Of a stretch of 64,000 nucleotides of DNA, positions 35,017 to 43,772 are shown one piece after another; positions within the stretch are counted from its first letter, which is position 1, and each line of letters begins with the position of its first letter. The stretch is from Gammaproteobacteria bacterium (GTDB lineage Bacteria > Pseudomonadota > Gammaproteobacteria > Steroidobacterales > GCA-2729495), in contig QUBU01000006.1 of NCBI GenBank assembly GCA_014337915.1, positions 62,001-126,000 of the forward strand. The letters are read 5' to 3'. The notes beneath the pieces were generated by a model, which was given only the letters and a program-made list of their open reading frames with translations, had not been told where the DNA came from and made no database searches. Made by a program: the position numbers and the translations under genes.

Positions 35017-36071
35017 GCCGGCACCTCGAAGCCGAGGCTGCGGGCCACGACGTTGCCGAGTTCGGCGGCGTCGGTGACGGCGTTGACCGCCGGCACGCCG
35101 CTACGCTCGGCGATGATGTCGCGGCCCACCTGGTTGTCGGTGGCCGGGCCGGTGACGACCTTGGGGTCGATGCCGAACTCGCGGCGCAGCAGTTCGACGC
35201 CGCCCCAGGCGGCGACCGGATCGTTGGCCGAGAGCACCACGCAGGTCAGTGCGGCGCGGATTTCGGCGTCGCGCAGGATGGCTTCCACGCCATAGGCGCC
35301 GAGGATGCCGTCGCCGAGTTCGAAGACGATGACATCCGGCCGGCCGGTGGCGAGCCGCGTCAGCATGGTGCGGGTGACCGCCGGGCCGTTTTTCGCGGTG
35401 GTGCAGACCACGCCGAAGTCCGAGAAGATCATGGTCTTCCTGGCGCCCGCATCCTCCATGGCGAGGATGTCGCGGCGCAGGGCGACGCCGGTGGACTTGA
35501 AGGCGTCGACCGTGTAGCCGAGGTGCCGCAGGCGGCTGACGATGGCGCAGGCGGCCGCCGTCTTGCCGGCGTTCATGCAGGTGCCGGCCAGCGCCACCAC
35601 CGGCACGCCCTGGGCGTCGAGCGGCGCGTTGTAGTCCAGGCGCTCGGCGCCGGCGCGCGCCGGCACGCCGATGCGCTCGCCGAGGTAGGGGAAGTCGAGC
35701 ACGGTGCCGAGGATGCGTGCCTCGAAGGGCTGGCCGAAACTGGCGTTGATCGAATCGCAGACGCCGATGACGCCGCCCATGTTCAGCACGTTGAGCACGT
35801 CACCCACGGCGACTTTTTCCGGCAGGTGGCCGGAGTAGCCGAACAGCGCCTTGCGATGGCCCAGCGCGCCGACGATGACATCCCCGCGCTTGACCTGCGC
35901 CTGCCGGCCGCTGGTCAGCTCCAGGGTGTTGTAGGTGCCCTTGCTGTTGAGGATCTCGGCGGCGACCAGCACCCCCTCTTCGCAGGGGATGTCCGCACCG
36001 AGGCGCAGCTCGCGCGACAGGTGCGCGTGCTGGGCCACCGAGCCGATCTTGTCGGCGACGACGGTCTTCAC
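35013..36071 (-). CDS. DUF1611-family protein in the arginine operon (DgcN-like)
   Basis: This 352-residue protein belongs to DUF1611. The N-terminal part (about 1-155) is of the DUF1611_N type. The C-terminal part has a P-loop-like sequence LAGTCMNAGKTAAACAI (162-178), similar to dethiobiotin synthetase (GX5GKT), and ELGDGILGAYGVEAIL. Members called DgcN acylate glutamate (D-glutamate N-acetyltransferase, as I recall), so an N-acetylglutamate-forming role is plausible here. It starts at GTG 36071, with its first 4 bases overlapping the argG stop and its last 4 overlapping argC. This tight coupling is evidence that it serves arginine synthesis. Its actual reaction is unproven. Confidence 0.8.
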   Translation of the reverse strand: MKTVVADKIGSVAQHAHLSRELRLGADIPCEEGVLVAAEILNSKGTYNTLELTSGRQAQVKRGDVIVGALGHRKALFGYSGHLPEKVAVGDVLNVLNMGGVIGVCDSINASFGQPFEARILGTVLDFPYLGERIGVPARAGAERLDYNAPLDAQGVPVVALAGTCMNAGKTAAACAIVSRLRHLGYTVDAFKSTGVALRRDILAMEDAGARKTMIFSDFGVVCTTAKNGPAVTRTMLTRLATGRPDVIVFELGDGILGAYGVEAILRDAEIRAALTCVVLSANDPVAAWGGVELLRREFGIDPKVVTGPATDNQVGRDIIAERSGVPAVNAVTDAAELGNVVARSLGFEVPA

Positions 36072-37288
36072 TTGCGCCCCCCCGCGGCCCTGGTCTGCAG
36101 GATGCCGGGCAGCGAGAGGATGCGCGAGTAGCCGAGCGCGTCGGCCGGCGTCCACTCACCGGCCTTCTCGCCGTAGACGCCCTTGGTGGCGGCCATCAGC
36201 GAGTGCGGCGACACCGCGCCCTCGACGAACAGGTTGCCAGGCCGGAACAGCAGGCGCACCTCGCCGGTGACCCGCTGCTGGGAGGAGCCGAGGAGCGCCT
36301 CGATGTCACGGCACACCGGGTCGAGCTGCTTGCCCTCGTGGACGAAGTCGCCGTACTGCGTGGCTACCTGGTCCTTGATGCGCTGCTGCAGGCCGGAGAG
36401 CACCAGCTTTTCCAGCTCGCGGTGGGCTACCAGCAGCACCTCGGCCGCCGGGGCCTCGAAGGCCACGCGGCCCTTGGTGCCGAGCACGGTATCGCCCACA
36501 TGGATGCCGCGGCCGATGCCGTAGGGGCCGGCCAGCTTTTCCAGTGCCTCGATCAGCTCCACCGGGCCCATGGCCTTGCCATCGAGCGCGCTTGGCACAC
36601 CCTGGGTGAACTCCACGGTATGCCGGGTCGCCGGCAGGTTCTTCGCGAAGGCATCGGGGGACAGCACCCAGGCGCTCTCCGGAATGGATTCCTTCGAGTC
36701 CAGGGTCTCGCGCCCGCCGATGGTCACGCCCCAGAGGCCGCGGTTGATGGAATAGGAAGAACCCCGCACCGGCACCGGGAAGCCGCGCTCCTCGAGGTAC
36801 TTCTGCTGTTCGCTGCGGATGAAGGCCTGGTCGCGGACCGGGGCCAGGACCTCGAGCCCTGGGCTGATGGTGCGCAGCGCCACTTCGAACCGCACCTGGT
36901 CGTTGCCGGCGGCAGTGCAGCCATGCGCGACGGTGGAGCTGCCGCGCTCCCTGGCGAGCTCGGCAAGCAGCGTGGCCTGGATGCCGCGCTCGGCGCCGAC
37001 GCAGAGCGGGTACAGGTGCCCGCGGCGCACGTTGCCGAAGATCAGATACTTGAGCACGCGGTCGAAGAACACCTGGCGGGCCTCGACCAGCAGGTGTTCC
37101 TGGGAGCCCAGGGCCTTTGCCCGCTGCTCCAGGTCGCGGGCGGCTGCGGCATCGATGCCACCGGTGTTGATGGTCACCGTGACCACGGGCCGCCCGTAGT
37201 GCTCCTTCATCCAGGGGACGCAGAAAGAGGTGTCCAGCCCCCCGGAGAAGCCGAGGATGATGGGGGAGGTGTTGGCCTGGGTGGTCAT
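36068..37288 (-). CDS. argG: Argininosuccinate synthase
   Basis: This 406-residue enzyme joins citrulline and aspartate. The PP-loop FSGGLDTSFC, the VAHGCTAAGNDQVRFEVAL region and NRGLWGVTIGGRET are intact. The sequence is of the divergent type found in Xanthomonas and Bacteroidetes arginine clusters (GGLDTSFCVPWMKE) rather than the usual proteobacterial one. It is the second gene of the unit, 41 bp after argR. Confidence 0.94.
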   Translation of the reverse strand: MTTQANTSPIILGFSGGLDTSFCVPWMKEHYGRPVVTVTINTGGIDAAAARDLEQRAKALGSQEHLLVEARQVFFDRVLKYLIFGNVRRGHLYPLCVGAERGIQATLLAELARERGSSTVAHGCTAAGNDQVRFEVALRTISPGLEVLAPVRDQAFIRSEQQKYLEERGFPVPVRGSSYSINRGLWGVTIGGRETLDSKESIPESAWVLSPDAFAKNLPATRHTVEFTQGVPSALDGKAMGPVELIEALEKLAGPYGIGRGIHVGDTVLGTKGRVAFEAPAAEVLLVAHRELEKLVLSGLQQRIKDQVATQYGDFVHEGKQLDPVCRDIEALLGSSQQRVTGEVRLLFRPGNLFVEGAVSPHSLMAATKGVYGEKAGEWTPADALGYSRILSLPGILQTRAAGGRK

Positions 37289-37329
37289 GGAGTCAAGTCC
37301 TCGATCTAAAAGGCAAAAACCGCTGGGGC

Positions 37330-37794
37330 TCAGGCCCCCTCGTGAGTCAGCAGCGAGCGCAGCCGCACCAGCAGCCGACGCTGTTCGCCACCCCCGCGGG
37401 TGGCGACGAAGATCGTGTCGTCGCCGGACACCGTGCCGACGATCTCGGTCCAGCCGCTGCGGTCCAGGTACAGCGCCACGCGCTGTGCCGCGCCCTCCAC
37501 GGTCTTCACCACCGTGAGGTGGCCGCCGGCGGTGCGCACCTCGCGCAGCAGCTCGGCCACCATGGCCGCATCACGGTCGGCCTCCGGCTGCGGTTGCTCG
37601 AGCTGCTGGTAGCCGGTATCGAGCTTGGTGATGCCGAGCTGCTGCAGGTCGCGACTCACGCTCGACTGCGTCACGCGGATGCCGCGCTCCTTCAGCAGGC
37701 GCACCAGTTCCGACTGCCGGGCCACGCGCCGGGCACGCAGGATTGCCAGGATGGCCTTCTGGCGTTTCTGCATGGAATCGGTGGCCTGGGGCAT
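37330..37794 (-). CDS. argR: Arginine repressor
   Basis: This 154-residue repressor has an N-terminal winged helix (LVRLLKERGIRVTQSSVSRDLQQLG) and a C-terminal arginine-binding hexamerisation domain ending in GTVSGDDTIFVATRGG with the key Asp pair. It heads the arginine operon, which is unusual because argR is normally encoded apart. Its own promoter carries a repeated palindrome likely to be its operator, so the operon is probably autoregulated. Confidence 0.93.
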   Translation of the reverse strand: MPQATDSMQKRQKAILAILRARRVARQSELVRLLKERGIRVTQSSVSRDLQQLGITKLDTGYQQLEQPQPEADRDAAMVAELLREVRTAGGHLTVVKTVEGAAQRVALYLDRSGWTEIVGTVSGDDTIFVATRGGGEQRRLLVRLRSLLTHEGA

Positions 37795-37802
37795 CTCAGC
37801 TC

Positions 37803-37832
37803 ATGCGCATAACGAAAAATGGATGCGCATAA
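37803..37832. promoter_or_regulatory. Pair of ATGCGCAT repeats, candidate ArgR operator
   Basis: The 10-base repeat ATGCGCATAA occurs at 37803-37812 and 37823-37832, exactly 20 bp apart. Its core ATGCGCAT is a perfect palindrome. Two boxes on one face of the DNA overlap the -10 and the start, as ArgR boxes do, though the sequence differs from the E. coli box. Confidence 0.6.
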
Positions 37833-37856
37833 TATGCAAGAGCGGCGAAAAGTCAA
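37829..37856 (-). promoter_or_regulatory. Promoter of the argR-argG-...-polA unit
   Basis: On the minus strand, TTGACT (37856-37851) and TATTAT (37834-37829) lie with a 16-base spacer and match the sigma-70 elements well. The predicted start is near 37822 and the argR ATG is at 37794. The -10 lies inside the ARG-box-like dyads. Confidence 0.75.
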
Positions 37857-37898
37857 GGGCGGCTGTGCAGCCGCGCGGCCGCCATGCGCAGCGGTGGT

Positions 37899-39791
37899 CT
37901 AGCGGGCCGGGGCGCGCCGCCGGCGCGGCAGCAGGGCGGCGCCCGCCAGCAGCCCGAGCAGACCGGCGTCGAGGCCCATGAAACCGGAACTGGCGCCACT
38001 CGGTGACGGGCTGGCTGTGGGCGGCGGCTGGTAGCCGTTGCCCGCGACCGCAACGGTGGCGCTGGCCGTGTCGGGATCGTTGCTGGGGATGTCGAAGCTG
38101 TCGCTGTAGCTGGTCGCGGCGGCGGGTGTGAACCGCAGCCGGATCGTGCAGCTGGCCGCCGGCGGCAACGTGGCGCCGGAGCAGAGGTCGGCGCCGGCCA
38201 CGAAGCTGAACGGTGCCGCCAGCGGGTTGGCCATGCCGACGCTGCCCAGCAGGAGGTCGGCGAGCCCGGCGTTGGTCACCGTGACCACGCGGTCATAGGC
38301 CTCGGACGGGCGCACGTCGCCGAAGGACAGGCTGCGATCGTCGGCGGGCGCCGTCGGGTCGGTGATGGCGATGTCGGGCAGGGCGGCCGCGGCGCCGGTG
38401 CCGCTGAGGGCCAGCAGGGCCGTCGGCGTGTCGGCGTCGTTGGAGGGAATGTCCAGACTGGCGCTGGCGGCGCCGGTTGTCGTCGGCTGGAAGCGCAGCG
38501 TGGCCGTGCAGCTGGCACCTGGCGCCAGCTGCTGGTTCGAGCAGCCATCGGCTTGCAGGTCAAAGGGGGGCAGCAGCTGGCCGGCCGCGCCGAGCTGGCC
38601 GAGGAGCAGATCGGCGGTGCCGTTGTTGGCCACGGTCACCGTCTGCTGCGCCAGGCCGCCGACGGTCACGGTCCCGAAGGGCAGCTGGCCATCGCCCGGC
38701 GGGGCCACTGAATCGGTGACGACGATATTTGGTACCGGTGCCGCCACGCCCTGGCCGCTGACGGCAATGCTGACCGTCGGGGAATCGGCATCGTTGGAGG
38801 GAATATCCAGGCTGTCGGAGTAGGGCCCGACGAAGCCCGGGCTGAAGACGATGTCCAGCGTGCAGGACGCACCCAGGCCCAGGCGCTGTCCCGAGCAGCC
38901 GTCGGCGGTCATCGAGAACGGGGCGGCGAGGCCATCCGCCTGACCGATGGTGCCGATGGCCAGGCTGCCGCCGCCGTTGTTGGCGATCGTCAGGGTGTGC
39001 GTCGCCGAGGTCAGCTCGGTGACGTCGCCAAAGGTGATCGCGTGGTCATTGCCGGGTGGCGCGGAGTCGGTGACGGCGATGTCGGGGACGCCGGAGTTCA
39101 GGTTGGCGTAGACCAGCGAATTGTTGGCGGTCTGGCCGATGAAGCTGCCGGTGAAGGAACCGAAGCTCGCGTCATAGTCGATGAGCAGGCGGTAGCGCAG
39201 CATGTCCAGCGTCGGCAGCGGGATCAGATTGCAGAGTGGGCCGGTACAGCTGGTCACCACCTGGGACAGGGTGCTGAAATCCACCGCCGTGGCTGGCTGC
39301 AGGTTGACGAGGAACTCGGCCTGGCCACTGGCATTCACGGCCGCCACCTGCGGCGCGGCGTCGAACACGAAGCCGGCGCCGGTCGCCGTGACCACCGTGC
39401 TGCCGCTGATGGTGATGACGAGCACCGGGAAGCGCAGGGTGCCGCCGGCCAGCGTCAGCGTGCTGCGGTCCGCGGCGAGTGTCAGGTCCAGGTAGGAGCC
39501 CGCCGCCGGGGCCGGGCTGATACCGCCGGGCACGCCGGTGCTGGTGGTGGTCGGGTTTGGAGTGATGGCCAGGGCCCGCTGGACCGGCGGGTCGCCGCCG
39601 AAGAACGGGCAGTAGCCTGGCGAGCCAGCGTTGCAGGGCGATAGCGCCGGGTCGAAAGTGGCGCTGTAGATGTCGAAGATACCGTTCTGGGGGTTGGCGG
39701 TGTCGATTTCGACCGCGGTAGCCATGGTCGGCGAGGCTGCCAGGAACAACAGGCTGGCTGCGAGGAATGAAGCGCAACGACCGGCTTTCAT
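37899..39791 (-). CDS. Secreted protein with three choice-of-anchor D repeats
   Basis: This 630-residue exported protein has a signal peptide (FLAASLLFLAASPTMATA). The N-terminal domain (about 25-225) matches a second gene 155 bp upstream. Three repeats of about 105 residues follow, each starting (P)DIAVTD, IVVTDS or IAITDP and ending SGQG, SGTG or AGNG; they are of the choice-of-anchor D (ASH) type. A Ser/Pro-rich linker leads to a tail with SSGFMGLDAGLLGLLAGAALL and basic residues, like the GlyGly-CTERM class cut by rhombosortase. It is likely a surface or extracellular protein. Each repeat holds a Cys pair. Confidence 0.75.
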   Translation of the reverse strand: MKAGRCASFLAASLLFLAASPTMATAVEIDTANPQNGIFDIYSATFDPALSPCNAGSPGYCPFFGGDPPVQRALAITPNPTTTSTGVPGGISPAPAAGSYLDLTLAADRSTLTLAGGTLRFPVLVITISGSTVVTATGAGFVFDAAPQVAAVNASGQAEFLVNLQPATAVDFSTLSQVVTSCTGPLCNLIPLPTLDMLRYRLLIDYDASFGSFTGSFIGQTANNSLVYANLNSGVPDIAVTDSAPPGNDHAITFGDVTELTSATHTLTIANNGGGSLAIGTIGQADGLAAPFSMTADGCSGQRLGLGASCTLDIVFSPGFVGPYSDSLDIPSNDADSPTVSIAVSGQGVAAPVPNIVVTDSVAPPGDGQLPFGTVTVGGLAQQTVTVANNGTADLLLGQLGAAGQLLPPFDLQADGCSNQQLAPGASCTATLRFQPTTTGAASASLDIPSNDADTPTALLALSGTGAAAALPDIAITDPTAPADDRSLSFGDVRPSEAYDRVVTVTNAGLADLLLGSVGMANPLAAPFSFVAGADLCSGATLPPAASCTIRLRFTPAAATSYSDSFDIPSNDPDTASATVAVAGNGYQPPPTASPSPSGASSGFMGLDAGLLGLLAGAALLPRRRRAPAR

Positions 39792-39881
39792 CGAATCTCC
39801 CAACCCTGGCAGCCGTTGAGGACGAGTCTGGAATAAGCCCCGGCGGTTGGCAACCGCGGGGCACGGCTGCGGCCAGGCATG

Positions 39882-39915
39882 AAAAAAGCCCCGCGGCCTT
39901 TTCAGGTCGCGGGGC
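39882..39915 (-). terminator. Strong terminator after the VPVPA-tail gene
   Basis: On the minus strand an 8-bp GC stem (GCCCCGCG with CGCGGGGC, 39908-39915 and 39888-39895) is followed by six T residues. It lies 30 bp after the gene's stop, and 91 bp before the paralogue starts, so the two paralogues are separate transcription units. Confidence 0.85.
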
Positions 39916-39945
39916 CTGGCCCGGGTCGCGGGTGTCGTTGGCGTC

Positions 39946-40761
39946 TCAGCTGCGGCGGCGGCGAGCCCGTGCGGCGATCGCGCCGGCGGCGGGCAGTAGC
40001 AGCCAGCCGGCGGCGGGCACCGGCACGACTGTGGAGTCGAGCGTCGCGAAAATCATCGAATTGTTCGAGGTCTGGCCGATGAACTCACCAGTGAACGAGG
40101 TGAACGTCGGGTCGAAATCCAGGAACAGGCGGTAACGGACCATGTCCAGGGACAGGATCGGCAGCAATCCGCAGAGGGTCGCGCCCGGTGACGGCGTGCA
40201 GCTGGTCACCACCTGGGACAGGGTGCTGAAGTCCGCCGCCGTTGCCGGCGCCAGGTTGACCAGGTACTCGGCCTGTCCATCGGCGTTCAGGACGCCCTCC
40301 TGGACCGCGGGGTCGATCACCATGCCGGCGCCGCTGGCGACGACCACGGCACTGCCCGCGCCCAGGGCCGCGCCATTGATGGTCAGCGACAGCGTCGGGA
40401 ACGTAATGGTGCCACCGGCCAGCGCGGCCATCGTGTGACTGGCATCGACGGTGACGTTGAGGAAGGACCCCGCTGCCGGTGCCGAGGCAAAGCCGCCGGG
40501 CACGCCGTTGGCCACGCCGGTGGGCGTGGGCGAGATGGTGATGTTGCGGACCGCGCCCGGCGTGCCGCCGAAGAACGCACAGTAGGACGGCGAGCTGCCC
40601 GTGCAGGGCGACAGGGCGCCGTCGAAAGTCGCGCTGTATATGTCGGTGATGCCGTTGAGCAGGTTGGCCGTGTCGATGGCCATCGGTGCTGCTGCGGCGG
40701 CGTGGCTGGCGAGCGCCAGTACGGCGCCGGCGGCGATGCGCGAGAAGCTGATCCTGAGCAT
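39946..40761 (-). CDS. Secreted paralogue with VPVPA sorting tail
   Basis: This 271-residue protein has a signal peptide (SFSRIAAGAVLALASHAAAAA). The same N-terminal domain as the neighbouring 630-residue protein follows (DTANLLNGITDIYSATFD, four conserved Cys, GQAEYLVNLAPATAADFSTL). The tail is VPVPAAGWLLLPAAGAIAAR plus Arg residues, a variant of the VPLPA-CTERM signal. It lacks the three ASH repeats of its paralogue. Nothing is known about the shared domain. Confidence 0.75.
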   Translation of the reverse strand: MLRISFSRIAAGAVLALASHAAAAAPMAIDTANLLNGITDIYSATFDGALSPCTGSSPSYCAFFGGTPGAVRNITISPTPTGVANGVPGGFASAPAAGSFLNVTVDASHTMAALAGGTITFPTLSLTINGAALGAGSAVVVASGAGMVIDPAVQEGVLNADGQAEYLVNLAPATAADFSTLSQVVTSCTPSPGATLCGLLPILSLDMVRYRLFLDFDPTFTSFTGEFIGQTSNNSMIFATLDSTVVPVPAAGWLLLPAAGAIAARARRRRS

Positions 40762-40895
40762 GCGTGCCCCCTCGTTATGGTTCTGGGATCTTCTTCGACA
40801 GCTTCAACTATAGTCCTGTGGGTTCCAACCGCAAGGCCGACCAGACATAAGCTGGCGGACGCCCCCGGTATTCCGTCCCGCCAACCGCGGGCCGC

Positions 40896-43493
40896 TCAGT
40901 CCCCGAACCGGTAGCTGGCCTGCAGGGCGACATTGCGCGGGCGGTCGATGAAGCCGTAGAAGGTCGGGGCGCCGAACTGGCTGAAGGCGAGCGGCGTGTC
41001 GTTGGCGTAGCTGATGATCTTCTCGTCGGTCAGGTTGCGGCCGAGCAGCGCCAGTTCCCAGCGGCCGGCGGCGTCCCCGAGCGCCAGGCGCAGGTTCCAG
41101 GTCGCGTAGGCGTCCTGCTCGACACGTGGGTCGAGGTTCTGCGAGGGGTTGTAGGCGTCGCTGAACTGCATGTCCAGCGTGGAGCGCAATTCGAGCTCGC
41201 CGACCGGGCGCTGGTAGGTCAGCGCCAGGTTGCCGGACCAGCGCGCCACGTACTGGTTGCTCTTGCCGTCATAGCTGCACTTGCCGGTCGCGGGGTCGTC
41301 CGGTGCCTGTCCCTGGTTGCACTGCCCGTTCGGAAACTCGTCGAAATCGAAGTCCAGGTAGCCCAGCGAGCCGTTCATCGACCAGCGGTCGCTGATGGCC
41401 CAGCGGCCGTCGAGTTCCACGCCCTGGGAGGTGGCCTTGGCCGCATTGCCGACATTGAAGCCAAGGGTGCCATCGAAGATGCTCACCTGCAGGTTGTCGA
41501 AGGTGGTGTAGAACAGTGCGATGCTGATCTCGGCGGTATCCCCCAGCAGCTGCATCTTCGAGCCGGTTTCCCAGGAGGTCGCCTTCTCGTCCTCGAACTC
41601 GAGGGAACCCGGGTCGACATTCTGGACGGCGCTCAGGGTCGCCGGATCCGCGGGGTAGAGGAAGCCGGCGCCGCTGGTCCCGGGGACCGGTTCGCTGTTG
41701 GAGCGGGCGTCGAAACCGCCTGACTTGAACCCCGTTTTCACCGAGCCGTAAACCATGACATCTGGGGTGAGGTCGAAGTCGGTGACCAACTCGAAGGCGG
41801 TGCTGTTCTCGGTGCGATGGCCCGCCAGGCTGTGGAAGGCGACGTTGAAGATCGAGGCGAACAGCGGCGCGCCGGTGGTCAGCAGGTCTTCGTCGGGCTG
41901 CACGCCGAGGACGAAGGGGCGCCGTTCGAGGTCACCCTCCCGCAGGATGCGCGTGGCTTCCTTTTCCATGTGCGAGTAGCGCAGGCCGAGGCTCGCCCGC
42001 CAGCGCTCCGTCAGCTCGTAGGCCAGCTGGCCGAACAGCGAGCTGACCGTGTTGTTCTGGTCGAAGTTGCGGAATGCCGAGGTGTTGCCCAGCGAGTCGA
42101 TGGCCCCCGCCGGGTCGCCCTGGGTGGCGTAGCCGACCAGTTTCACTACGCCGCTGTCGGCCGGCAGGAAGATCTGGTCGCCGAACCCGAGTTCGTCGTG
42201 CTGGTAATACAGGCCGGCCAGCCAGCGCAGTCTTTCGGATTGCGGCGAGGCCAGCCGCAGCTCCTGGCTCCACTGGTCGTAGCTCTCCTCCGACAGCAGG
42301 CTGAACATCGGCGCGCCGGTGAAGTCGCAGTCGCAGAGTTCGCTGTAGTCGTAGGTCAGATAGCCGGTCACCGAGGTGAGCTGGTAGCCATCGAGGTCCC
42401 AGTTGAGCGTGAGGACGGCCGCATCCACGTCGTTGTCGCTGCTGTCGCCGTTGGCGCCACGCCGGTAGTCGGGATGACCGTCGCCGAGGGACGGATTGCC
42501 CTGGATACCGGGGCTGTCGTCGAAGAACTCGTCCAGGTACTCGAGGTAGCTGCGGCCCGGCTGCCAGAGCCCGGCGCTGCCGGTGTTGTTGCTGAAGCCG
42601 GTCTGGCTGGAGCCGCGCGTGGTGGCCGGGTCGGCCCGGATGATTTCGATCTGCCGTCCCTTGACATCGAAACTGTCATGTTCGAGCTTCAGGCTCGCAT
42701 CCCAGCCGTCGGCGTCCCAGTCCAACGTCAGCCGCAGGCTCTTCTCGTCGCGTTCGGGTTCGTCCCGCCCGCCGAGGGTGACGTTCTTCACGTAACCGTC
42801 GAAGGACCGGTAGCGGCCGGACAGGCGCGCGGACAGGCGCTCGGTCAGCGGCCCGGACAGGTACGCGCTGATCTCCTCCTCGCCCTGGTCCGGTTCGTAG
42901 AGCAGGCTCACTGCCGACTCGAACTCCCGGGTCGGCCGGGCGGTGACCAGGTTGATGGCGCCGGCGATGCTGTTGTTGCCGAGCAGGATGGCCTGCGGCC
43001 CCCGCAGCGACTCGGCCTGCGCCAGGTCCATGAAGGGCACGCGGGTGAGCTGGGCCCTGCCGTAGTAGATGCCATCGATGTACAGGCCCACCGACTGCTC
43101 GAAGCCCTGGTTGATCCCGGAGCCGATGCCGCGCACGTAGAGGTTGGTGCCGATGCCGGTCTCGGACATGGCGACGTTGGGGACATAGGCCACCAGTTCC
43201 TCGATGCGGTTGACGCCCTGTTCGGCCAGCGCGCCGCCGTCGAGCACCACCGCGGACAGCGGCGCGTCGTTCAGGCTCTCGGTGGTCTTGCGGGCGGTGA
43301 CGACGATTTCATCGAGTGGTGCCGGTCCGGCGCCGGCGGTCGCAGCCTCCGCGGCGTCGCCGGCCGGCGCCTGCCCTGACGCGGTTGCGTCGGCGTCCTG
43401 TGCCAGGCTGGCGGGAGGCACCGCCAGCAGGAGGCTCGCAGCCACCATCCATAATGAGCCACGGCCCGGCGCCTGGTGAATCCGTCGTTGCAT
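40896..43493 (-). CDS. TonB-dependent outer-membrane receptor
   Basis: This 865-residue receptor has a signal peptide (GSLWMVAASLLLAVPPASLA), a plug domain starting PLDEIVVTARKTTESLNDAPLSAV with the plug signature GPQAILLGNN, and a beta barrel. The barrel ends in the canonical aromatic C-terminal strand NVALQASYRF(GD). It has no separate signalling extension. The start is ATG 43493 with GGGGGC upstream. The nearest upstream gene is divergent. Ligand is unknown. No sigma-factor or regulator pair is seen nearby. Confidence 0.92.
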   Translation of the reverse strand: MQRRIHQAPGRGSLWMVAASLLLAVPPASLAQDADATASGQAPAGDAAEAATAGAGPAPLDEIVVTARKTTESLNDAPLSAVVLDGGALAEQGVNRIEELVAYVPNVAMSETGIGTNLYVRGIGSGINQGFEQSVGLYIDGIYYGRAQLTRVPFMDLAQAESLRGPQAILLGNNSIAGAINLVTARPTREFESAVSLLYEPDQGEEEISAYLSGPLTERLSARLSGRYRSFDGYVKNVTLGGRDEPERDEKSLRLTLDWDADGWDASLKLEHDSFDVKGRQIEIIRADPATTRGSSQTGFSNNTGSAGLWQPGRSYLEYLDEFFDDSPGIQGNPSLGDGHPDYRRGANGDSSDNDVDAAVLTLNWDLDGYQLTSVTGYLTYDYSELCDCDFTGAPMFSLLSEESYDQWSQELRLASPQSERLRWLAGLYYQHDELGFGDQIFLPADSGVVKLVGYATQGDPAGAIDSLGNTSAFRNFDQNNTVSSLFGQLAYELTERWRASLGLRYSHMEKEATRILREGDLERRPFVLGVQPDEDLLTTGAPLFASIFNVAFHSLAGHRTENSTAFELVTDFDLTPDVMVYGSVKTGFKSGGFDARSNSEPVPGTSGAGFLYPADPATLSAVQNVDPGSLEFEDEKATSWETGSKMQLLGDTAEISIALFYTTFDNLQVSIFDGTLGFNVGNAAKATSQGVELDGRWAISDRWSMNGSLGYLDFDFDEFPNGQCNQGQAPDDPATGKCSYDGKSNQYVARWSGNLALTYQRPVGELELRSTLDMQFSDAYNPSQNLDPRVEQDAYATWNLRLALGDAAGRWELALLGRNLTDEKIISYANDTPLAFSQFGAPTFYGFIDRPRNVALQASYRFGD

Positions 43494-43772
43494 CGCAGCC
43501 CCCAACGAAGCGCCCCCGCCGTTGGTCCCCTGGCGGCGGGAGCCTGTGCGTCCGAAGCGTAGCACAGCGCATCACCGGAGCCGCCCGCGTGCGAGGCCTG
43601 TCAACGTCCCGCCACCTCGTGCGTTGATGCGGCCGGGATCGGCCCGCAGGCTGCGCTTCGCAGCATTCCGTGGCACGGGAACCCGCGTCGGGGGCGCTGG
43701 TCACAGCCATTGGCTCCGCTGCGCAGGATCGCGCCGGCGGAGGAGCCCACATTCAGGGAAAGGGGAGTTCGC

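Noticed and set aside
43672-43687. A TGGCACGG sequence upstream of the His-rich gene resembling a sigma-54 -24 box
   Set aside because: The matching -12 GC is displaced by one base (GGAACCCGC), and sigma-54 requires exact spacing.
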